Source: an uncultured Prevotellaceae bacterium | GTDB lineage: Bacteria > Bacteroidota > Bacteroidia > Bacteroidales > Bacteroidaceae | DNA: 64,000 nt | Assembly (NCBI GenBank): GCA_902769705.1 | Contig: CACXPX010000003.1 | Coordinates: 179,929-243,928 of the forward strand | Direction: 5' to 3' | In this document: positions 59,952-64,000 of the stretch, piece after piece | How the letters are laid out: each line of letters opens with the position of its first letter | Numbering within the stretch: position 1 is the stretch's first letter | Program-made: the position numbers and the translations under genes | The notes under the pieces: model-generated | Seen by the model: only the letters and a program-made list of their open reading frames with translations | Told to the model about the DNA's origin: nothing | Databases searched by the model: none

Positions 59952-59985
59952 AGCCCCTTCATTCCTCCGAGGGGGCTTCTTGTTT
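59952..59985 (+). terminator. Terminator of the tat operon
   Basis: AGCCCC and GGGGCT flank a loop, then TTCTTGTTTCTT. The U tract is interrupted, so strength is uncertain. Confidence 0.65.
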
Positions 59986-59986
59986 C

Positions 59987-60184
59987 TTCACTTGCCCCAT
60001 CTGACGTGCTCACTTGCCCTCTATGATGTACTCACTTCATCCATCTGATGTTGTAAAATAAATTATTTTGCCGTGTAAAATAAATTATTTTATCGAGTAA
60101 AATAAATTATTTTACTTGACAAGAAGCCACAAGTGAAGACTTCATTTGCGGCAAATGAAGACATCAGAAGATAACAATGAAATT
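59987..60184. repeat. 22-nt-period array D (9 units)
   Basis: Three units with CACTTGCCC or CACTTCATCC (inverted class 1), three with GTAAAATAAATTATTTT (60053, 60075, 60097), then class-1 units GCCACAAGTGAAGAC and GCGGCAAATGAAGAC, all in exact 22-nt register. Same three-part layout as array A. The remaining gap to 60277 shows nothing recognisable. Confidence 0.9.
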
Positions 60185-60277
60185 AAAGGAAGATGCATGG
60201 AATTTTCAATCAGCTCGCATCCCGTTAAAGAATTCTAAATATATAGGAATCTGAAGAAAGGAATAGCAAACAATTTG

Positions 60278-60285
60278 TACTTTTG
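60278..60285 (+). promoter_or_regulatory. -7 element TACTTTTG of the dipeptidase gene
   Basis: TAnnTTTG match 26 nt before ATG 60312. Confidence 0.5.
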
Positions 60286-60311
60286 TAAATGAGAACCACT
60301 CTTATTTTCTT

Positions 60312-61100
60312 ATGAAACACTCAAGACTATGGATGAATGCCGCCATCCTTTCCTTCTGCGGTATTGTGCTCTTTGACGCCTGTCGTGCAAAAAGCGATAC
60401 GCAAGTTGTCTCCCCTACTGAAGACACAAGACAGTTTGTAACGCTGACCGACGCCGTGCCTGATGCCATTCTGGAGATTCGATATTTCAGCACTTACAAC
60501 TTCGTGGGCGACCGCATCGACGGATATCTGGAGCCAACTGCGCTGATGACAAAACAGGCTGCAGATAGCCTGAAGGCCGTGAGCGACGACGTGAAGAAAC
60601 AGGGCTATCGCCTGAAAATCTACGATGCCTACCGTCCGCAAAAGGGTGTTGACCATTTCGTGCGCTGGGCACAAAACATCCCAGACACGCGCATGAAGCC
60701 CTACTTCTATCCCGACCTCGACAAGAGTGTGCTCTTCGAGCAGGAATACATCTACGAACGTAGCGGCCACACGCGCGGTTCGACCGTCGACCTGACGCTC
60801 TTTGATATGGCGACGGAGAAGGAACTCGACATGGGTGGAACATTCGACTGGTTCGGTCCTGAGAGCCATCCCGACTTCTGCGGCAATCCCGAAACGGGCG
60901 AATATACTGGCAACAACAGCAAGAGTCCTGCCGGGCGTAGCATCACTGCCGAGCAATTCCGCAATCGAATGATTCTCCGTGCCGCTATGCTACGTCACGG
61001 TTTCAAGCCTATCACTACAGAATGGTGGCACTTCACCCTCGCCAACGAACCATTTCCCGACACCTACTTCACATTCCCTGTGAGACAATTGAAGAAATAG
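60312..61100 (+). CDS. VanX-like D-alanyl-D-alanine dipeptidase
   Basis: 262 residues of peptidase family M15D. Zinc ligands His153 and Asp160 (SGHTRGSTVDL), catalytic Glu237 and zinc ligand His240 (TEWWHFTL), and YDAYRP near residue 105. The N-terminus has a lipobox-like FDAC, so it is envelope-located. It hydrolyses D-Ala-D-Ala; as a lone gene without vanH/vanA or regulators it points to cell-wall recycling rather than glycopeptide resistance. Confidence 0.88.
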   Translation: MKHSRLWMNAAILSFCGIVLFDACRAKSDTQVVSPTEDTRQFVTLTDAVPDAILEIRYFSTYNFVGDRIDGYLEPTALMTKQAADSLKAVSDDVKKQGYRLKIYDAYRPQKGVDHFVRWAQNIPDTRMKPYFYPDLDKSVLFEQEYIYERSGHTRGSTVDLTLFDMATEKELDMGGTFDWFGPESHPDFCGNPETGEYTGNNSKSPAGRSITAEQFRNRMILRAAMLRHGFKPITTEWWHFTLANEPFPDTYFTFPVRQLKK

Positions 61101-61173
61101 GAAATTTTATTCTTTTTGTTGCAGAGAGTTTTGGGCAGTCTTTTCATCAAACTCTCGCCAACAGATATCAAAC

Positions 61174-61214
61174 AAAAAGACCTGAGCCAATGGAGTAAAC
61201 CATCAGCTCAGGCC
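61174..61214. terminator. Terminator between convergent genes
   Basis: CCTGAGC (61181-61187) pairs with GCTCAGG (61206-61212). The minus-strand side is followed by TCTTTTTGTTTG, so it mainly ends the M48 operon. Confidence 0.7.
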
Positions 61215-61233
61215 TTATATATTACGCTCTTTT

Positions 61234-62238
61234 TTAGAACTGCTCCAGTATCTGAATGCGTTTCTCGGTGTCGGGATGGGTGCTGAAGAGCGAGTTCACA
61301 AAGTCTTGGACACCCGACGAGAGCTTCTGCGGATGGATGATAAACAGTTGTGCCACATCCTCGCGTTTTGTTTGACCCAATCCAGGATTAGCCGAAATCT
61401 TGCGCAATGCAGATGCCAAAGCTAACGGATTTCCGCACAATTCGGCTCCTCCTGCATCGGCCATATACTCGCGTTTGCGCGATATGGCGAAGCGTGTCAT
61501 CAGCGTGAAGATATAGGCGATGATAGAGCAGATTACCGCAACCACAAGTATCAGGATGAAGGAAAGTCCCTGCCCACGCCCATTGCGGTCGCTACGCTCA
61601 TATCGCCCAAACACCATCACATGGCGTATCATCTGCACAGCCAGTGTCATCACGGTGGATACGATACCCACAAAGACAATGCTCGTGATGAGAAGTCGGG
61701 TGTCACGATTGCGGATATGCGTGAGTTCGTGGCCGATGACACCCGCCAGTTCTTCATCGTCAAGCAACTGCAATAGGCCTGTGGTGACAGTCACGGTGTA
61801 GCTGTTCTTGTCTATTCCACTGGCAAAAGCGTTCAACTGGGCATCGTCAACAATATTGATTTTCGGCATGTCCATGTTGCACGTCATGCAGAGATTCTCC
61901 ACGATGTTATAGACGCGAGGGTTCTCACGACGCTCCAGCGGACGCGCTCCTACTGCACGACGCACCATCGACGTGTTGGAGAAGTAGGCAATGGCGAACC
62001 AAACTCCCACACACAACACCACCCACGGAACCGTCTGGATGAAATACATGTTCACCGTGTTCCAGTCGGTAGATACGATTGCGTTGCCGTACTCGTCGTA
62101 TTGAACTCCGCCAAAGAGCTGCAACAAAGCAAGAAACACCCAGATGGTTCCCAATATAATCAATGGGAACAATAGCAGCAACAGGATGCTCATCATGTTG
62201 TTGCGACGAATCTGGGTCTGTATGCCTACATACTTCAT
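61234..62238 (-). CDS. M48-family zinc metalloprotease (HtpX-like)
   Basis: 334 residues: two N-terminal membrane helices, zinc motif HELTH (His170, Glu171, His174), two more helices (about 183-205 and 226-250) and the third ligand Glu257 in REYMADAGG. Inner-membrane protease of the HtpX type, involved in membrane-protein quality control. Paired with LemA, as in many bacteria (8-nt gap). Confidence 0.88.
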   Translation of the reverse strand: MKYVGIQTQIRRNNMMSILLLLLFPLIILGTIWVFLALLQLFGGVQYDEYGNAIVSTDWNTVNMYFIQTVPWVVLCVGVWFAIAYFSNTSMVRRAVGARPLERRENPRVYNIVENLCMTCNMDMPKINIVDDAQLNAFASGIDKNSYTVTVTTGLLQLLDDEELAGVIGHELTHIRNRDTRLLITSIVFVGIVSTVMTLAVQMIRHVMVFGRYERSDRNGRGQGLSFILILVVAVICSIIAYIFTLMTRFAISRKREYMADAGGAELCGNPLALASALRKISANPGLGQTKREDVAQLFIIHPQKLSSGVQDFVNSLFSTHPDTEKRIQILEQF

Positions 62239-62246
62239 GCTTTGGG

Positions 62247-62819
62247 TCAGAACTTGATCTCAGGAGCTTTGTCCAAATCGGCACGCTCTTCTTTGGACAC
62301 TTCGAACATGGGCTCTTTGTGGAATCCGAACATGCCAGCAAAGATATTTGACGGGAAGGTCTGAACGGCATTGTTCAACTCGCGAGTTGCAGAGTTGAAG
62401 AAACGACGCACGGCAGCCAGTTTGTTCTCGATGTCAGCAATCTCGGTCTGCAACTGCAGGAAATTCTGATTAGCTTTCAGGTCAGGATAAGCCTCGAGTG
62501 AAACGCGCAGACCTGCAAGGGCGCTCGTCAAATTGTTCTCAGCCTGAATCTTTTCGTTAATGGTCGTGGCGTTCATGGCTGCCGAACGGGCCTCGGTGAC
62601 ACGTGTCAGCACTTCCTTCTCATGGTCAGCATAACCCTTAACCGTAGCCACAAGTTGCTGCACCAAATCGTGGCGCTGCTTCAACTGAACATCGATGTTT
62701 GCAAAAGCATTCTCACGATTGTTTCTTAATCTCACGAGGTTGTTGTAAACACCAACTCCCCATAATCCCAACAGTACAACGACTGCTATCACTACAATTA
62801 ATGCAATCATAATAATCAA
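62247..62819 (-). CDS. lemA: LemA family protein
   Basis: 190 residues: an N-terminal membrane helix and a coiled helical bundle with LVRLRNNRENAFANIDVQLK and RVTEARSAAM, and NLTSALAGLRVSLEAYPDLK. Role unknown; commonly coupled to M48 proteases or TPM proteins. Confidence 0.92.
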   Translation of the reverse strand: MIIMIALIVVIAVVVLLGLWGVGVYNNLVRLRNNRENAFANIDVQLKQRHDLVQQLVATVKGYADHEKEVLTRVTEARSAAMNATTINEKIQAENNLTSALAGLRVSLEAYPDLKANQNFLQLQTEIADIENKLAAVRRFFNSATRELNNAVQTFPSNIFAGMFGFHKEPMFEVSKEERADLDKAPEIKF

Positions 62820-62852
62820 TAGTTTTTAGATGAATAATTAATAATTACATCA

Positions 62853-62860
62853 CAAAGATA
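62853..62860 (-). promoter_or_regulatory. -7 element TATCTTTG of lemA-M48 operon
   Basis: TAnnTTTG match 33 nt upstream of the lemA ATG; weak -33 element. Confidence 0.55.
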
Positions 62861-62908
62861 ATACAAAAGTTTTAATATCAAGGGAAATTAAGAAATATTA
62901 GTACAAAA

Positions 62909-62957
62909 ACAAAAAGTCCGGTCAGATCCTCATGACGAAGAACTGGCCGGACTTTTA
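62909..62957 (-). terminator. Terminator of the transglycosylase gene
   Basis: 14-bp stem (AAAAGTCCGGTCAG and complement with one G-T), T-rich on the minus strand. Confidence 0.85.
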
Positions 62958-62972
62958 CAAATCCTTAGTTTT

Positions 62973-63413
62973 TCACTTCATAGCCCTCATTACTTTTTCA
63001 TAATAACGCTGAGTGCTCTTAATCTTGTAATTCACTCCGCCATTCCACAGGCGAATAGCCTTCTCAACATTATTGTGAGGGTTGTACCACGACTGAATGA
63101 GTAGGAACATCTCTTTTGATTTTGCAACACTGAATCTGTCGGATAACTTAAAACGTTTAGCGCTTTTTCTCTGTTTTAGTATCTCATTACAGTCTGCAAC
63201 CAAAATTGGGGTAATCTGCATAACGCCAATCTGATTTCCGTTTTTGGCATGTTTATTACCATTACTTTCCACTTCGATTATCGCCTCCATCACGGGATTC
63301 CAATCAAAACTCTTCGTCGCATTGCTACTTCCATTGCCTGCTGCCAGAGCAGAATGTGGGTTCGCCATCAATACAATCAAACTGATAAATACAATTCTTA
63401 AAATTCTCTTCAT
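62973..63413 (-). CDS. Small secreted lytic-transglycosylase-like protein
   Basis: 146 residues from ATG 63413. Signal peptide (cleavage near ALAA), then an SLT/lysozyme-like domain: catalytic Glu in IIEVESNGN (about 49), NQIGVMQITP, and the final NVEKAIRLWNGGVNY and YYEKV typical of Slt70-type folds. It is shorter than usual, with only the minimal catalytic lobe. Confidence 0.8.
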   Translation of the reverse strand: MKRILRIVFISLIVLMANPHSALAAGNGSSNATKSFDWNPVMEAIIEVESNGNKHAKNGNQIGVMQITPILVADCNEILKQRKSAKRFKLSDRFSVAKSKEMFLLIQSWYNPHNNVEKAIRLWNGGVNYKIKSTQRYYEKVMRAMK

Positions 63414-63845
63414 AACAACTCTTTTATGGAGACTGAGCATTAGAAAAAGCGGATATGCTCGCGATCATGTTTCTTAAGAGAAAATCAAAGCATGAATCTC
63501 GCCTCCGTTAAAAACTAACAACAAACTTCGAAATCACATGAAGTCGTTATCCAATTATTTTCGAGTGCAAAATTACAAAAAATCATTGAATCAACCAAAT
63601 ATTCACAACTAATTTGAACATTTTTAAGAAATATAAAGCATTGAAAATCAATAAATTCCCTTAAATAACAAGCCAAAAACGAACATTATTTCAAGCCATT
63701 CGTATCATTTTTATTAGTGATATAATACTGATTTTCCCAATACATTCCTATTGTTCTCATCACTCCCATTAACCACATAATTCCCGTCAATCACACCCTC
63801 TTCCTCTTTCAATCCACCTCCATCCACAACAAGAAGAAACAAAAA
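63414..63845. other. Gene-free AT-rich stretch
   Basis: Apart from the promoter at 63568-63599 I see no ORF, repeat or RNA here. Confidence 0.6.
63568..63599 (-). promoter_or_regulatory. Promoter of the transglycosylase gene
   Basis: TTTG (63596-63599), 20 nt, TAATTTTG (63568-63575) on the minus strand: perfect consensus. The leader is about 150 nt. Confidence 0.78.
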
Positions 63846-63846
63846 A

Positions 63847-63875
63847 CGCCCCGCTCCTCACAGAGGAACAGGGCG
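63847..63875 (-). terminator. rRNA operon terminator
   Basis: On the minus strand CGCCCTGTTCCTC and GAGGAGCGGGGCG flank TGT, followed by six T. Confidence 0.88.
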
Positions 63876-63908
63876 GACGAGCCTCACTGGCTCTTCTCTT
63901 GAAAAAAA

Positions 63909-64000
63909 GGCGGCCACCTACTCTCCCGCATTGCATCGCAGTACCATCGGCGCAGGCGGGCTTAACTTCTCTGTTCGGGATGGGAAGAGGTGGGGCCCCG
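63909..64000 (-). rRNA. 5S rRNA (3' part, window edge)
   Basis: The minus strand reads CCATCCCGAACAGAGAAGTT, AAGCCCGCCTGCGCC, GATGGTACTGC and GGGAGAGTAGGTGGCCGCC, the conserved 5S core and 3' end. The 5' end lies beyond the window. Confidence 0.93.

Noticed and set aside
60312-61100. Vancomycin resistance cluster
   Set aside because: Only the VanX-like dipeptidase is present; no vanH, vanA or regulators are nearby.

Overview
The window looks like a chromosomal segment of a Bacteroidales bacterium, most likely Prevotella or a close relative. The evidence is: promoters of the Bacteroidetes sigma type (TTTG, 19-20 nt, TAnnTTTG) at about twenty gene starts; few Shine-Dalgarno sequences; Bacteroidetes-specific families (DUF5686, DUF2723, DUF4827, GIN-domain lipoproteins, TamA with a lipobox); and a 5S rRNA of that type at the right edge. 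There is no phage, insertion sequence or CRISPR array. Most of the DNA is core chromosome, with short interspersed repeats between genes and sometimes inside them.

Layout. 0.5-8 kb: a catabolic operon with a double GH43-CBM6 glycosidase, a carboxylesterase lipoprotein and three enzymes that fit the known L-galactose to D-tagaturonate route. 8-12 kb: an AlkZ-like protein, a long 22-bp-period repeat array and a DUF5686 outer-membrane protein. 12-18.2 kb: a phospholipid-headgroup locus that resembles the Bacteroides inositol-lipid locus (PgpA-like phosphatase, GtrA-like protein, two CDP-alcohol phosphotransferases, an Aur1-like PAP2 enzyme, HAD, ATP-grasp, nucleotidyltransferase), riddled with repeats. 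18.7-29 kb: paired GIN-domain lipoproteins, cysE, an RNA methyltransferase with an RG-rich tail, a dipeptidyl peptidase, an SH3 protein, purD and two membrane proteins. 29-38 kb: a DUF2723/deacetylase/DUF4112 operon, a GlmM-type mutase, DUF4827, a DHH phosphoesterase and a nucleotidyltransferase.

38.6-46 kb: a LuxR-type regulator, a frameshifted homocysteine-synthase-type gene, xpt, a TraB/GumN protein, a cysteine desulfurase with its core deleted abutting a TonB-receptor tail fragment, tcdA and a dicarboxylate symporter. 46-55 kb: tamA-tamB, an RluA-type synthase, fabG and a TetR regulator. 55-60 kb: initiator tRNA, then tatA-tatC with two evident Tat clients, a membrane polyferredoxin with an internal twin-arginine segment and a Tat lipoprotein aldo/keto reductase with ferredoxin clusters. 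60-64 kb: a VanX-like dipeptidase, an M48 protease with LemA, a small lytic transglycosylase and the end of an rRNA operon.

The most unusual signals are: (1) six intergenic arrays whose units are all exactly 22 nt long although their core sequences differ; (2) the self-contained Tat/iron-sulfur cassette; (3) the lipid locus, where repeats are inserted in frame in several genes and where two genes are flanked by long inverted repeats; (4) a roughly 120-150 bp promoter-bearing repeat upstream of two unrelated genes. All functions are read from motifs by eye; no database search was possible.
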